Notes: generated from the letters alone by a model not told the origin. A stretch of DNA of 64,000 bases from Heterostelium multicystogenum (GCA_003667245.1 RCNN01000514.1:33993-97992), one strand, 5' to 3'. Counted from the stretch's first letter, positions 22,980-37,143 are shown. Made by a program: numbers and translations.

Positions 22980-25868
22980 TTAACTTATGGGAAGAGTTGG
23001 AGGTGTTGCTGTGTCTTCTTCGGTTAGTTGGGTAGGTTCAAAGTTATCATTGGTCGTTATAGTTTGGAGTATATGTTGATCCTGTTCAAGAGTTGCTGAT
23101 GTTTCGTCTATAGAGTCATATGCTTGAGTTGGCTCTATGTTCATGTCTTCAGTCATCATTTCACCATGGTGTTGTTGATGAATGTGATGGTCCTGATGTT
23201 CAATGTGTTCATGGTGATGCTCATGGTGGTGGTTATGGTGATGATGTTCGTGGTGCTGCTCGTGATGATGTTCGTGGTGTTGTGCAATGTGTTCGTGGTG
23301 TTGATGGGTGATTGTATCATCTTCGATTGGCAGTGTAGGTAACAAGTCTTGTCTTTCACCTTCAACCTCTCCACCTGTATGGTAGTGTTCATGGTGCTCA
23401 TGATGGTGGTGCTCGTGGTGTTCGTGGTGCTCATGATGTGAATGTTCATGACCATCATGTATGTGCTCATGATGCATTTGATGTTCGTGGTGAATATGTT
23501 CTGCATGAATCTGATCGTGGTGCTCATGATGTATATGAATATGTTCAGCATGTTCGTGTTGCTCTTCTATATGTTGTGTGGGTTCGACATAATCCTCAAT
23601 GTGCTGAGTTGGTGAGATATGTTCATAAATTAAGGTAGCTGGTGTGTATTCATCCATCAGTGACTTTTCAGCTTCAGTATTCTTTTCAATAGCTGTGTCG
23701 TTCATTTGCTCTGGCTGTTGTTGGTGATTGATATGACTATGATCTTGCTCCTGTTGAGCTGAATCTGTCTGTACCTGTTCAACTGTATTGTCAATTTCCT
23801 TATTACTTTTAATATTGCTCTTTTGTTTCTTTTCTTGAGAGAATAAATCTAATAAATCATCATTTGACTCTGCAATGGGAGCAGCAACTGATACTCTTTG
23901 CTTCCTTTTCTTTGGTTGCTTGGCTTCTGGGTTCGATCCAGCTGCTGTATTAGAGTTTGATGATATAGAGGAGGAATGAAATACACAAGGACTATTCTTT
24001 ATGGCTGTTGATTCTATCTCAGCATGGAGATAGTAGGTGCCATTGTGTGTTGGGAAGAAAGACACACCTAAAATTCCTGGTCCAACCACATAGATATATG
24101 CGGGATGTGGACCAGGTACAGGTGATGGACCTTCCAAGTAGATTTGTATAGGATGTGAAGATACTGGACCAAAACCCGAGTGTGTAGATGTCCCAGATGT
24201 TTGCACAGGATTATCTAATGCATCTCGAAGATGTACATGTGCAGACATTACACGTCCTGTGGTAATGTGTAATGCAGTTGTGAGAGAAAGACATGTATTC
24301 TGAGGCGATATACGATTTAAAGCAGGATCATTGATAAATCCGTCACCAGAGTTTGTTATACTTGCTAAGGATAGCTTGCCAATTTGCTTTGGTGAGGTTG
24401 TCAAAGTTGAATTATTGTTAGTTGTGGCTGTGGTAGATTTGTTTGTTAGCTTCGTTGGAGTTGTATCAAGAGAATTGCCATTTGCCTTGCCAGGACTATG
24501 TTTATTGGTATGAGTTGGTGATATGTTCTTACTACTTCCGGGTGAGCTCATGTTTTTAAGAATTTGCGATCTGTTACTAGCTCTAAGATTTGGATCGTTG
24601 TTCCCATTACTTGATTTACTTGATGTATTTGATTGATCTAAGTGACCATTTGAGTCGGATGAAGTTAAACTGCTGGTGCTACCAGTAGTGATGCTCCCAC
24701 TACCATTGTTTACCACGCCATTATGACTATGTAAATTAACAACAGTATCATCGCGATATGTTGATTTGTGCTGGTTTGAATCTTCATCTGTATCTTCTTC
24801 ATCTTCATCAAGAGTACTGTTAGTTGAGAAAGAGTTACTCGATGCACCACTCAAGTGAGGCGATTGCTTGAATGTAACTATATTTCTAATTTTTGGTCGA
24901 TGTAGCATTGAAGAAATAAAAAACTGGTATTGTGTTGGGACAGTTGCAAGGAGTATCAGTGAACTCTTCGTTAGCAGTGGAATATTAACAAAAATATCTT
25001 TACATATAATACAAATTGGTGAAGAAGTACAATTCTTTTCTTTTATCCATTCTAAAAAGTTCTGTTAATTACTATTAGTAATGAATGAACACCCTGCACT
25101 TAAACAATACCTACTATACATGAATGATAGTCAATATCTCTATCTATAACTATTCTAAAGTGAGAGGTAGGTGCATTGATGAGCTCGGGATGTGACTCAA
25201 TGTGTTGAGATGCTTCTTCAATATTAAGCTTAACAACCACTTGAACACGTCCACCGCATTCTGTTGACTGCTGCTGAGTTGCCAAGCCTATCCATAGCAC
25301 AGTTGAGTCACATTTATCGAATGTATCGACCAACTCTGTTGTCTGTTGTTCTCTAATACCAATCATCTGTATTATAGACAGTAACTTTACAAGATCGCTA
25401 GTTATTGATTTGGATATTGACGATTAATAGAGATATAATAGTTTTTGGCTTTACCATAGATTACCTAATAGATTCTTTCAATATCTCATTCTTTGGAGGA
25501 GATGCTTTCTGAGGCTTCTTCTTTTTGATCAGTTTGCCCAGCACAGTTTTCAAATTGAAATAGTGTAGCAGTGGTAGCATTTGATCGATTTGGCCATCTA
25601 TATACTCAATGATCTTATTTACTATTGGTTTGAAAAAACAACACAATATCAGATATGGTAAGTATACATGTATGAAGCCAATATGTGAATTATGTCTCTT
25701 GCTTAACATACCATTCAAATCAGAGTCAACAGAAGTAGCAGTGACATCAACCTCTGACAGAACATTTGAGATATCGGTCAATCTGCTGATGATTGGTTTT
25801 GAAGGAAACGATTTGAACTCATTCACAAGTATCTGCAAGAATGTCGATATAGTTAAGAGTGAATCCAT
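22980..25868 (-). CDS. filamin-type Ig domain protein with His/Glu-rich C-terminal repeat tail
   Basis: Exons run 25712-25868 (perhaps further 5'), 25465-25621, 25111-25366 and 22980-25051, with introns of 90, 98 and 59 bp. The early exons are helical (LLTISTFLQILVNEF, LPLLHYFNLKTVLGK). The large last exon holds a Ser/Asn-rich linker, a filamin/ABP280-like repeat (TTGRVMSAHVHLRDALDNPV ... ILGVSFFPTHNGTYYLHAEI), a basic patch (KQPKKRKQRV), and about 150 residues dominated by His and Glu (units such as HHEHHEHHHHEH). Filamin repeats act in cytoskeletal or signalling scaffolds. The basic patch could be nuclear targeting, and the His tail could bind Zn, Ni or Cu; both are inference. Phase across the 25367-25464 intron does not close, which suggests one more small indel. 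The true 5' end is unsure: sequence up to about 25925 (behind a TTACATAG acceptor) also looks coding. Confidence 0.65.
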
Positions 25869-25925
25869 TTGCAGCCTGGCTAGTGTATTAGGTTGACATT
25901 CACAGATCAAATTCGAAATACACTG

Positions 25926-27620
25926 ATTTTCTTGTGCTATGTAAAAACAACATCAAAAATAAGAATAGAATACTAATAATAATAATAAAAACAATCTATC
26001 TATCTTTTGTTTTTCAAAAAGAGGGACAATAAATTTTTATCCTAAAACCAACACATCAACTTTAAAAGTTACTATGAGTTTAGATTTTTTTAAATTCTGA
26101 TAATTTTTACTTTATTGTTTAAACAATAATTTCTTAGAATAATAAATAATAATAACTTTATTTATCTCTATCAATCATTGATATATACTCTACCACTATT
26201 ATTTCTTGTAGTGAGTTTACAACCATCAAAAACCAGCATAAAAATATAAATACTATTAAATTTAACTTAGGAGGACTAAGATGACACTTTCACCACTTCA
26301 ATATTTGGTGATAATACTTAATTCATAGGTGGGCTTCATTTTAATTCATTATAATCCTATATATATATATAGCAGAGGATGAGAACATAGATTGATTGAT
26401 TATTTTTCATTTATTTATTTATCAAAATAAAGATTCAAACAACTTTGGTAACGAAATTTATTATATCGACTGTCAGTTTGACTGACTGCTCAATTCAACA
26501 CACGAGTTGTCAAACCAACAGCTTTTTGTTGTATCACATTTGGGGATGGGACAGCCTTTTAAGGGTCGCAAAAAATCACCTATTTTTTTGGTTTTTTTAA
26601 TTTTTATTTTTTAAAAAATTCAGTGTTTTTTGTTTTTTCTTTTGCAATCTTATTGTTACTCCCCATTCAATACCTGGTTGTTGTAAAACAGTCCTACATT
26701 CATAACAGTTATTGTAAATAATAATAGAATAATATCCTATCTAAGATTCCTATTATTATTATCATCATCAACCATCACTCTTTCATCACTATCTTCATAA
26801 TCATTATCTTCTTTGCAAATAATTAAGCAAAGTAATAATAGTAGTATAAGTTCTCATCTACTTGCGTCCGTCAATAACGACATAGCAGTTCACCCGACAC
26901 CGACTCGTTCGAATCGATAATAAAATACAAGGTATATATATTTAAATAGTAAGAATATATCTATCTATATATATATATAATCAATATTATATATTTTATA
27001 TTTCAAATAAATATAAAACTAAATCTTTTATATACTAATATTTATAATTTATTTCTTCATAATTAGGTGTATCATTTATATATTAGAGCAGAGTTTAGTA
27101 AAGATATTGAAGGTGGTTGTTATAATGTTGTTGTTGTTAGAGCATTAGATTAGTTTTTTTTTTCTTTTTTTTGTTTTAATATTTATTTTTATATTTGATA
27201 TATGTAGAAGAAATAAAAGAATCTATAGTAATATTACATACAAGATAATCATAATCATATCTCTCCAAATTCCAGATAACAGTACCACACAACAACAACA
27301 AAATAACAATCAACTAAATATCAGATACCATCAGATTATTATATTAGTACATAAACTTATAACAGTGCACACTTTAGTTTCAAATAGATAATTAAAGTAA
27401 ATTGATTTTATATTTGTATTCAAATCGATTGGAATCGTATTTTATCAAACCCACCGATTTTTGTTTTTTTGTTTTTTGGTTAATTTAAAAGGTTTTGAAT
27501 TATTAAACTTTAATATCAAGATCAAACCAAAAAGCAAAACAAACTTAGAATTATCAAATAATTGAAGAATTGTTTGATAACCAAGGAAAGAGATAATAAT
27601 ACCAAATCAATTTATTTCTT
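25926..27620. other. intergenic, possible 5' exons
   Basis: 1.7 kb between the divergent filamin-domain and RNB genes. AT-rich with a distinct GC-richer patch at 26860-26925 that I could not assign. The missing first exons of both genes may lie here. No tRNA or other RNA gene could be supported. Confidence 0.4.
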
Positions 27621-27671
27621 TTATTTAAAAAAACAACGCAACTGGACGGATATAATAGTGGCGCACCTTAT

Positions 27672-30600
27672 GTGCGCAGGTTTCCACCCGGAGGTAGTCC
27701 ACTAAGCGGTAAACACCAGCATCATCATTCTCCAAATAGTTCATCAACTTTGTCCTCGCAACACCATCACAATCATCACAACGGTCATAATCATGTCATC
27801 CAGCAACAGCAGCAGCAGCAACAACAACAACAGCAATCAACTCAACCACAACCACAGCAATCTATAGTTTCACCAACAAATTCTAATCCTTACAATAGCG
27901 CATTTGTACGTGAAGATTTGTTCCCTCGTTCATCTGGTGTTGTTGGTACAGGAGTGGGAGCTCAACCAACCACAACAACTACCACTCTATTAACGACCAC
28001 AACTACAACTATTCCTCTTCAGACTACACCAAAGAAGAAGAAGAGCAAGAAGAAGAAGGTAGTCGTATTAGGTTCACAGGCAAATGGTATGATAATGGAT
28101 CCAACAATGGTTCCTTCGCACATCTCCAATGGTGTCACAAGTAATGGTTTGGGTGTAGTTGCACCCAGCAGCGCTCCAATTCAGTCCACAACAGGAACAC
28201 TCGTCCAACAACCGCCATCTGCAAACTCAACTCCCAATCTCATCAAAAAAGATGTCTTCAATGATACAACAGAATGGACTTCACGTACCCTCTTTATTCA
28301 CAATATAGTTCAAGAGATGGATGAGAATCACATCAAGAGTTTCCTTAATACAACTTATCCCTACGAATTTAGACCCTCGATTAAACCGAATCAATTGTAC
28401 ATTTTGTTCAACTCACCCGAGCATGCAAAGGCAGTATTCTACAGCATCACAGGAAAGCGAAAGATTGATGTAAGTTACTATTTTAATTCTAGAAAATCTC
28501 TGACCAAATGTTAATGTTTTCATTCAAGAATGGAGGTCAATCATGTGTAAAATTATTATTTAATGGTGAATATAAGACAGTTATTAGATGTACAAATCCA
28601 GATCCCTTTCCATTGTTTACTTCTCAATCTCAACATTTGTATCAGAACAACAGTATTTCGGCATTTGATCATTCGGCATTCGGTGGATCAGATTCATTCA
28701 ATAGTCCATTGTCATTGAGTCAACCAAGTTATTATGACCAACATCATTCGCAACACCCAACACTTCAGATTCTCAATGACTTTAACTTTTATTTGTCACA
28801 GCCATCTGCCACTGCATTGTCCTCACCATTAACCGCTTCGACTCCACCATTGTTGTATTCCTCACCACAAACCTCGATCAACGGTCAACTTGGTCAGCTC
28901 TTTTTGGGTGACGACTATAATCATAATCCACGTGGTGGATCGGCTATAGGCTCAATGATTGGTAGCATCGGTGGAAGTGTACACCAACAACACCATAATT
29001 CAATTGGAAGTGGATTACCACAGCATCATATTCAACACCATCCACATCCTCACCATTATCATCATCTCCACCAACAAGCATCGAATACCCTACAGTCTTC
29101 AAATATGTCTCCACAATCGGCCATTAGCAACGGTAGTACTTCAAAAGCTCATCACCATAACATTCAACAACACTCAATGCATTCCGAGTATCATAGCCAC
29201 TTAAGACATATGAAAGATGACCAGATTTTGATTTACCCAGCTAATTCACTATCTACCCTCCAACGTGTGTCAACATTTAACTTTAAAAAGTTCCCAGCGG
29301 TATTTTCTCATGTTAACCAGAGTCAAGCACCTGAAACAAAAGCCACTCTTGTAACTGGTTTCATCCGTGATTCTGATGATCGTAAGAACAACATTCCTGC
29401 ACCAACCGGTGGTAAGAACGGTGTTCAAGAACATGAGCAAGGAAATGGTAATCAGATATTTTATTTCTGGTGCTATGAAAAGTCCACCCCACCCTTACAT
29501 ATCATCTCCAACTTGAATTCATCATTCTTGCGTGAGCGTTGTGGTCGTCTCTCCATGTTGATTCTCACCGATTTTGCTCCAGATAATAGCTATGCAATTG
29601 GATCTGTCCAATTCTTTTCTGGTTCGCCACTGGATGTTGCTACTATTACTCGTTGTATCTTGCTTAATCACCAAGTTTTCCACTCTGAGAACTTCCCACG
29701 CGAATTAGATGATATCTATGATGATTGGACACCTCCTGCCGATGAAGAAAAACGTCGTATCGATCTAACTCACTTGTGCCCAGTTACCATTGACCCACCT
29801 TCATCAACTGACCTAGACGATGCACTTTCATTCCGTGTTTTAGAGGAGCGTCATGAAGGTAAAATCGGTATTTGAAGTCGGTATTCATATTTCAGATGTA
29901 TCATACTTCCTCGACAAGAACTCAAAGCTCGATTTGGAAGCAGAATTTCGTTTGAATGCAATCTACTTGGTTGGCACTGTTATTCCAATGCTCCCAAAGA
30001 ATCTTTCGTCTAATACCTGCAGTTTGAAACTATTCCAAAAGAGATTCTGTTTTTCATTGTTGATTAAGATTAGATCAGATGGTAAAGTCATTGAACATAC
30101 ATTCTGTAAGAGTTTCCTTCGTTCACTTGGACACATGTCCTACGAGAAAGCACAACGTGTCATCAATCGTTATAAACAACAGTTTAACACAATCGAGAAT
30201 TATCACAATAATCAGACCGTAGAAATGAATATTGCCGACTCTACCAAGCATCTACAAGATATTCTCGACCATGTGAAAATGAATTCCGATTGGACAAACA
30301 ACCCTGACTTCACTCGATGTGGTGCAGAACTCGAAGACCGTGTCAATCAATCGATCTGGGGACTTTATTTGGTTAGTTCTCTACTTAACAACATTCGTAG
30401 AGATAGAGGTGAGATCTTTGATATCGGTTCAAACATTCAATACGATCTTTCAGTTGATGGTACTCCATTCCGTGTTGATCTTCTCCCAAAACTAGAGAGT
30501 CATGTTTTAGTACAGGAGTACATGCATCTTGCTAACAATTTAGCTGCAGTCTCACTACTAAAGAGTAAATCTGAGTATGGAATTCTATATTCTCCTTGCT

Positions 30601-31586
30601 CATTGGCCCAAAAGACCACTGACAACTCATCGAGCAATACCAATGGACTTGCTGCATCTCTCCATATAACACCATCACAGCTCGATAATCGTAAGAGATT
30701 CTTTGAGCGTATTAATATCTACATGCATCAATTCACGAACATCTCTATTCTTCCAACTGATGACTGGAAGGGTATCAAACAGAAGGTTGAGGAATGTATC
30801 AAGTACTGTACCTTTGAACAGATGCAAGCACTTCGTAGATTAACAATACATTTGATGGATCCAACACGATACATCACAGTGGTCGACAAGCTTCAACAAA
30901 CCTCGCCTTCCATGACTACTGTTCCAACCTCTTTGACTAATGAAGAGCACTCTCATTACACCCATTTCACAGCACCCATCAGACGTTACATGGATGTAAA
31001 CATTCATCGTGTCCTCTCCATTCAATTGACCAAAGAGGTCAACTGGACACCCGATCTCACTATTAAGCCCTACTGGCAATCTGAAGAACAAGTTGCCGCC
31101 TTCAAGTCGACTTTACCAGTCGGCCCACAATTGAATTCGTTATGTCAGCGATACAATGAAATATCTTGGAAACGTAAGATCTCAGAGAAGCTCAATACTT
31201 TATATTTGGCACTCTATCTCTGGGAGCACGGACCAATCACCACACCAGCAGTAATCATTGCAATTCCCTCCAAACATCTTATCATTTACTTGGTAGATTA
31301 CAATATGGAGGTCAGTTGTGATAAAAATGACTTTGACTCACTGGACGATGACCAAGATATCGCAGTTGCCAGTCAACTCGATGTTTTTCCTCTCTGTCGA
31401 GCCATTTGTGCTCTTCAGAAATGGTCTCATTCCAAAAGTCAAAGTCTCAAAACACCCTCCATTCCCATCGTAACAGTACTTTGTTTCGCCAACCTAAGAG
31501 TTATTTGTTTCAATCATTCCATAGATTATCTAGAAAGTGACTGTTACTCATCAATTCTTACACTAGCCCTCGCACTCATATGCTGA
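27672..31586 (+). CDS. RNB-family 3'-5' exoribonuclease (Dis3L2/SSD1 class) with N-terminal RRM-like domain
   Basis: Order of parts: His/Gln-rich and Thr-rich leader, Lys patch (KKKKSKKKKVVV), an RRM-like fold (SRTLFIHNIVQEMDENHI ... LYILFNSPEHAKAVFYSI), a Ser/His/Gln-rich linker, cold-shock-like segments, and the RNB catalytic core. The core has DPPSSTDLDDAL with all four acidic residues of the active site and HFTAPIRRYMDVNIHR. The enzyme should degrade RNA 3' to 5'. No PIN domain precedes the core, so it is not Dis3/Rrp44; intact acidic residues argue against an inactive SSD1. A 59-bp intron lies at 28470-28528. One frame break at 29861-29864 (AAAA for AAA) splits the RNB domain directly after its first motif; correcting it gives FEVGIHISDVSYFL. 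The frame is open upstream of 27672 without ATG (reads QLDGYNSGAPYVRRF), so the true start is in an upstream exon or lost. Confidence 0.85.
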
Positions 31587-31830
31587 TACATTGTATTCAA
31601 CAACCCCTCCCCTTTTTATAAGACATACAACTGGAAAAACCCAAACCGTTAGATCAGATCGATAGGATTGGAGATTCTACATTCAACAAACATACAAAAA
31701 TACAAACCAACAACAAACATATTAATAAATTAAATACCCTTAGGAATTGCTTGATGATTCTTTAGGAAACAATTTTGCTTCATACAAAAAACAAATTTAG
31801 TTTCTTTGGGACCAACAATACTATAATTTA

Positions 31831-34800
31831 TTATTCTTGATAAATAGACGGAATAGGACTAGTTGATAGTATTGCACCATCACTTGGCTCTGAAGCTGCT
31901 AGTTCTTCGGCTGTCATCAATCGAATTTCATTATTACAATTTGTTTCGCTACTATTACTGTCGGCATCTTCATTATATGCATTTTGATCTTTTTCATTGT
32001 CATACACAATCGATCCATATTGCGAAACTGATTGTGATTTCCTGTCAAACAATTGAGATGAAGAAAGTGATGTTTTGCCTCCCAGCAAGAACTTTTCATC
32101 ATCATCTAGATATTCGTATTTGTTGATCTGCTTTTGACCATGATGTCCAAAAGTAATAACATAGAGACAGTGGTTGATTAAATCTAGAATGTCTTGTTTA
32201 TAATGACTGTAGAGAATGTATATCAAATAAGCAACAAAGAGTATTCCGCTAATCATTACGATCCATTGCTCTCCTTTGATAACTTTGTTGTTGTCCATGA
32301 ATACACAACAAAAGAATAAGAGAACTAGAGAAGCCAATTCCAGTTTGTTATCACCAACTGTTTTGAATGGTTGATACCTGACTTGTAAAATTACAAATAG
32401 CAAGCTGACATTGGTCAAGAGGAACATTCTAAGACTGGATGCTTGTGGCATTAGTGCAATTATTACTACAGCTAGTCTACGTATTAGCATCAAGACATCC
32501 CAATAGTAATATTCTGGTTTGTATTTAAGGAAAAAGACACCATAAACTCTGATCACATAGTCATTTTCGAGATATTTTCTATTCTTGAACAAAAGAATGA
32601 AAATAATAATTGGCAATCCAACTACGATAACCAGCAACCCATAGCTGATCTCTTGTGCTTGTTTATATTGTGGACCAGAGCAGAGAACAGAGCTGTTGGC
32701 ATTTAGAATAGAATATTGATATCCGATCTGGTTACAGAAGAAAATCGTGAGCACCGACTGTGTAATTGGAGAGTATACTGTCAAAATTAATTTAATGAGA
32801 GCACTGAATTGTCGACTTGCAAAACTACTCCTAATATCGGTACGAGGAGGGGGTGATTTGGATATGCATCTTGTTCGATGTACAATTATAATACATAAAG
32901 TAGATACTGCCAACATTGAGAGTAAAAGTGGAGTAGAAAGCAGAGTCATGTAATGTTTTTCGTAGAAACCATAGGGACCTGGACAAAAGCTTCCAAGTAC
33001 ACCATTCTGACCAGAGTCAAGTTGTAGATTGAATATCGAAAACACACTAAAGTCAACACTCTGAGAAAGAACCATTAATGTCTGTGCGAAATAAATAATA
33101 ACTGTCATAAGGCCGGATTCTGTATCGGATCTCTGAACCCAAAAAATGAGTATTGCTCCTGCAAAAGGTGCCAATAATACGTATAGACTAGATCTAGGAC
33201 AGTGGACACATCTTCCTCCCCATTGATAGTAGCTATTGGTTCATTACAACTTGCACAAAGAGGTCCATAGGTATTTGGTGCACAAGTATTATTTCCAATA
33301 CAGTTTGAAGGTTGTGGACAGGCATACATTACTTTGGGAAACTCTTCCACATCATACCAGTAGCCTGCTTTCGATTCGACGATCATGCCATCCATACAAT
33401 ATGCCTCTGAGGGACATTGTACACATGTTTTTCCATCATAACCATAATTTCCTGGTTGGCAAATCTGACATGATGATTTTGTTGGTGATGGAACGTATCC
33501 AGGATAGCAATTTGCTATTCGTGAACCACCTTCAACTATGTATGGTTTCAAAGTGGGATCATTGCTTAGAAATACTACCGGTACATTTTTACCAATTGGT
33601 CCTGCAAGTACCACATCTTTAAATTTAGCATATCCACCAATTACTGGGGATAAATCCAGAGTAATATCGTCAATTGAGAGATAGACTTTGAGCGATGCAA
33701 ATTGATCGGAGCTTTTAACTAGTTGGCCAGTAAGATCCACTACTTCAATGACGCCTGTAAATGTTGTCACATTGGACTCAATAAATTCTGGGAATGTAGC
33801 ATTGAGAAACAGTTGTTTAGGTGGTGATGCAAAATCATTTCCATATGCAGCAACATTTCCTGTTAAGATGGGATATTCATTGAATGCTGGAAGGTCTTGG
33901 TAATAGGCTACTCCACCGCCACCAGTTTGCAATGTTATTCATATATACACCACCTGAAATTAGAATAGAAGCATCACTCTCTGAACTTATTACACCACCT
34001 GATGTTGCATGATTTCCAACAGCTGTAGTATTCTCAAGAGTGGTAACAGAATACTGACCAACAAAAATGCAACCTCCACTGTTTTTTGGCTGTGTTTCTT
34101 GTGAGGTTTATGTTGTTGAAAACGGCAGTTGCCTGAGTTAATTGATACAAGACTGAGCCCTGCGATGCTTGATTATCATAGAATGTACTATTAATTACAA
34201 CTAGGTAAGAGTTTGATTGTTGTAAAAAGATGGAATCCTGATTATCGTGGAATGTACAATTTACAACTTGCGCTGACGAACTGGGTAGTAGTTGCAAGAA
34301 TGTTTTGCTGTCACTAACCGTGGTATCTTGATTTCAACATGAGACGCAGCCAAATAAATATCACCGTGGTCGATGAATTTGCAGTTGGTAAAAAATAGAT
34401 TGCACTGCTGAGCCAAGTAGGTATCAGTTTTGTTCAATCCCGATTTAATTTTTTGGATGGTGGAGTCTTTGAATGTGATTGTGGTTTGTGTTGCCCATAC
34501 TCCACCAACAACATTGCTAACTGTAGATTGATTCAATGTAACTGATCCATAGAATAAATAGAAGAGATAATCTGAAATAGATTGGTCAATAGTAGCACCA
34601 TTCAATGTAAGATAGCTCCTCGATGATGATATAATGGCGCCATTATCGTGAGTTTGTATGTTGGTCATAGCAGTGTCATATAAATTAACAATGGAGTGCT
34701 CCATTACAAAAAGTGCTGTTCCAGAGCTACCGATTGAATTACTAATGATAGAATCGTAGAGATTGACAACTGAGCTTTGGGAAATATAGAGATTTGCACC

Positions 34801-36611
34801 TGCTCGGTCTGTCAAATTATTACCTGTGAATAAAGTTTGTTGGATATTTACAATAGATTGAATAATACATAGCGCTCCATTTCCACTGTTGCTTAATATA
34901 CTATTCGTAATTGTAGATAGAGGCGAACGTGATATTCTAACTGAGCATGGAAGATTCGTGATTCCACCGGTTCCATTGAATAGGGTATTGTTGATCAAAA
35001 GATAGTTGTTTTGATCGACATATAATGCATGCTGGTTATCTATAAACTGACAGTTTTCGATCACAAGTGACTGGTAGCTCTCAAATCCAACAATACTTAT
35101 AGCTGGTCCATAGTTTGCTGCCATAGATGATGAGCAATTTCTTATTATAGATGAAGATAGCACCAAATTACTGTTGCCTCTTAGAAGGATTCCTCCACGA
35201 TCAAAGTGATCCAAGTTATTCTCGAAAACACAATTGAAAAAAATACATTGACTGAACCTTCAACAAATAGCAATCCACCTCCAGAAGAATATTTTGAAGC
35301 ATAAGTATCACGAACGTTAATTCCTTCGATGTTGATATTGAGAATGGTGGGCGACGAAGAAGAAATGTGTAGTGTTGATAGCAAACCCTCACCACTAATC
35401 ACAGTGAGTAGTGGGTCTGTTGTATTCGTTGCTCGCAAGTTAAAATTCTTCTTAATATCGATGTTCATGTATTGTCCACAGTACACACCTGGATTGACAA
35501 GAATGCTATTACCTGGATACAAGTAGGAAAGTGCCATTGGCAAAGAGCTAAACGGTGCCGTAATAGTTCCGTCTCCTGTTCGATCTGATCCATTTAAAAT
35601 ATCAACATAAAGATCACCTGAGCCCTTGATTGGTTGCCTTGTTTTTTAAACCACGTCTAATCTTAATGTTTGAAAGCTGGAATGCAAAGTTGCTGAGTGG
35701 ATCAATGCTAAAAAGTTCATATTCGACCTGAAATTTGTAGTATGTAGGTGGTATTGTATCCATTTGGGAAATAATCTGATATATCAAGGCTATTTGATTC
35801 TCCATATGTTATGATATTGTCGAGCTGGATAACGATATAATTGCTAATCGTGATAGTAATCTTTGCGTGAGCATCAACGGGAAACAGTGCTGTGGTAGAA
35901 ACAAAAAGTCCAGGAAAAAATTGTCACGAGTCGGGTTCTCCAACTTGTAAATCTGAAACTCCTGGTCAAAGAATATCTCAGGATTATATTTGTCTTTAAT
36001 GGTAAGGGAAACAGTGCATAGTAGTATCCGTCCAATGAAAATCTGGACGTACCACATTCATCATCTGTACAAAATTTGACACTGTAGTTCCCATTGTCAG
36101 TAGTACTCGGACTTGTAGTTATTAAATTAACAGTATTACCTTTACTGTTGATGGGTATATATGATTGATAATCGGTTGATTGTGACTGATGAGTATATAA
36201 ATTTGAGTTTTGGATGTGATGATGTTTTGAACAACCTATAAGTTTGTTGTTGCTGTTGTTGGTTATAACTTCTACTATATAAATAATTATTGTTTTGTAA
36301 ACTGCTGCGACTTCTATTGGATGATATAAAAAGAGTAGAGTCTGAAGGAACGATTTCAGATGAATATGTCCACCTTGATGGTAAGCCATTTGCTATTTTG
36401 TTGAATCCCCAGTCATCTAGTATTTGGCTCTCTCCAACTAGAGAAGTAACTAAGATTAGTTTCCATTGAAACGAGCCAACAAGCAATTGATTTCTATGTA
36501 ATTACCTGAGCACGTGATAGGTACACTTTCAGATGATATAATTACATTTGATGATGCCAATGAATAAAGTAATACAATAACTATTGATAATTGTTTTTGA
36601 GACTTTAACAT
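31831..36611 (-). CDS. large beta-helix receptor-like membrane protein with Cys-rich stalk and multi-pass C-terminal domain
   Basis: The signal peptide (LSIVIVLLYSLASS) is in exon 1; a 68-bp intron lies at 36438-36505. The N-terminal ~300 residues contain WTYSSEIVPSDS and CTDDECG, weakly like PA14-type modules. The right-handed beta-helix follows, opening with YVDILNGSDRTGDGTITAPF and running through dozens of short N/S/T strands (35540-33950). Next is a Cys-rich EGF/GCC2-like stalk (CQICQPGNYGYDGKTCVQC, CAPNTYGPLCASC), then about eight membrane helices (31990-33150) with YYYWDVLMLIRRLAVVIIA and an acidic Ser-rich cytosolic tail. This layout occurs in receptor-like proteins of several protists; ligand and signalling mode are unknown. 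At least six frame breaks occur (about 36250, 36050, 35900, 35760, 35210, 34280, 33940, 33110), nearly all at A/T runs or of unknown type, while domain order stays intact. Confidence 0.75.
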
Positions 36612-37143
36612 TTAGTGGTAATCTATCTTTATATATATATGTATATTTATCGAATTAGATGTTGCTGCTAAAAAAAATATATTATAAACCCATCAAAAAA
36701 ACAATCTACAATGATGCATCTCTGAGTTTTAGTTTGATGTTTTTTTTTTGTTTTTACAACTGGGCAAACATCAAAACCAACAAGGAAGCAAATATGCATC
36801 TTTCTTGATAAAATGAATTTTAGTGCCAACTGTTTAATATCATTTTATATTAATAATTAAAAGAAGAAATAATTAAAATTTTGAAACCTTTAAAAATAAA
36901 TATAAGTTTATTAATACAAAGATAGGAAACTTCTGATTATATTAAATAATTCTAGTTATTCTACTCTTTTCTTTGTAAAATTAAAAATATATATTAAAGT
37001 AAATATATAAATATCATTTACTAATCTGAAATTACCAAAAATGGAAAATTTATTAAATTGAAAACAAATAAAATGAATATTCATTTTTAGTTTAAAAAAG
37101 AGTATTTAAGATTTTCAATTTTACATATATTATTTTATTATTA
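36612..37143. other. divergent intergenic region
   Basis: Shared promoter space of the beta-helix receptor gene and the CBS gene. T9 run at 36741-36749 and many A/T runs; no gene. Confidence 0.45.

Noticed and set aside
23120..23640. Val/Met-rich plus-strand frames
   Set aside because: They are shadows of the His/Glu tail on the minus strand.
26860..26925. GC-richer patch with GTTCGAATC, considered as a tRNA T-arm
   Set aside because: The flanking bases do not form a T-stem and no acceptor or anticodon arm could be folded.
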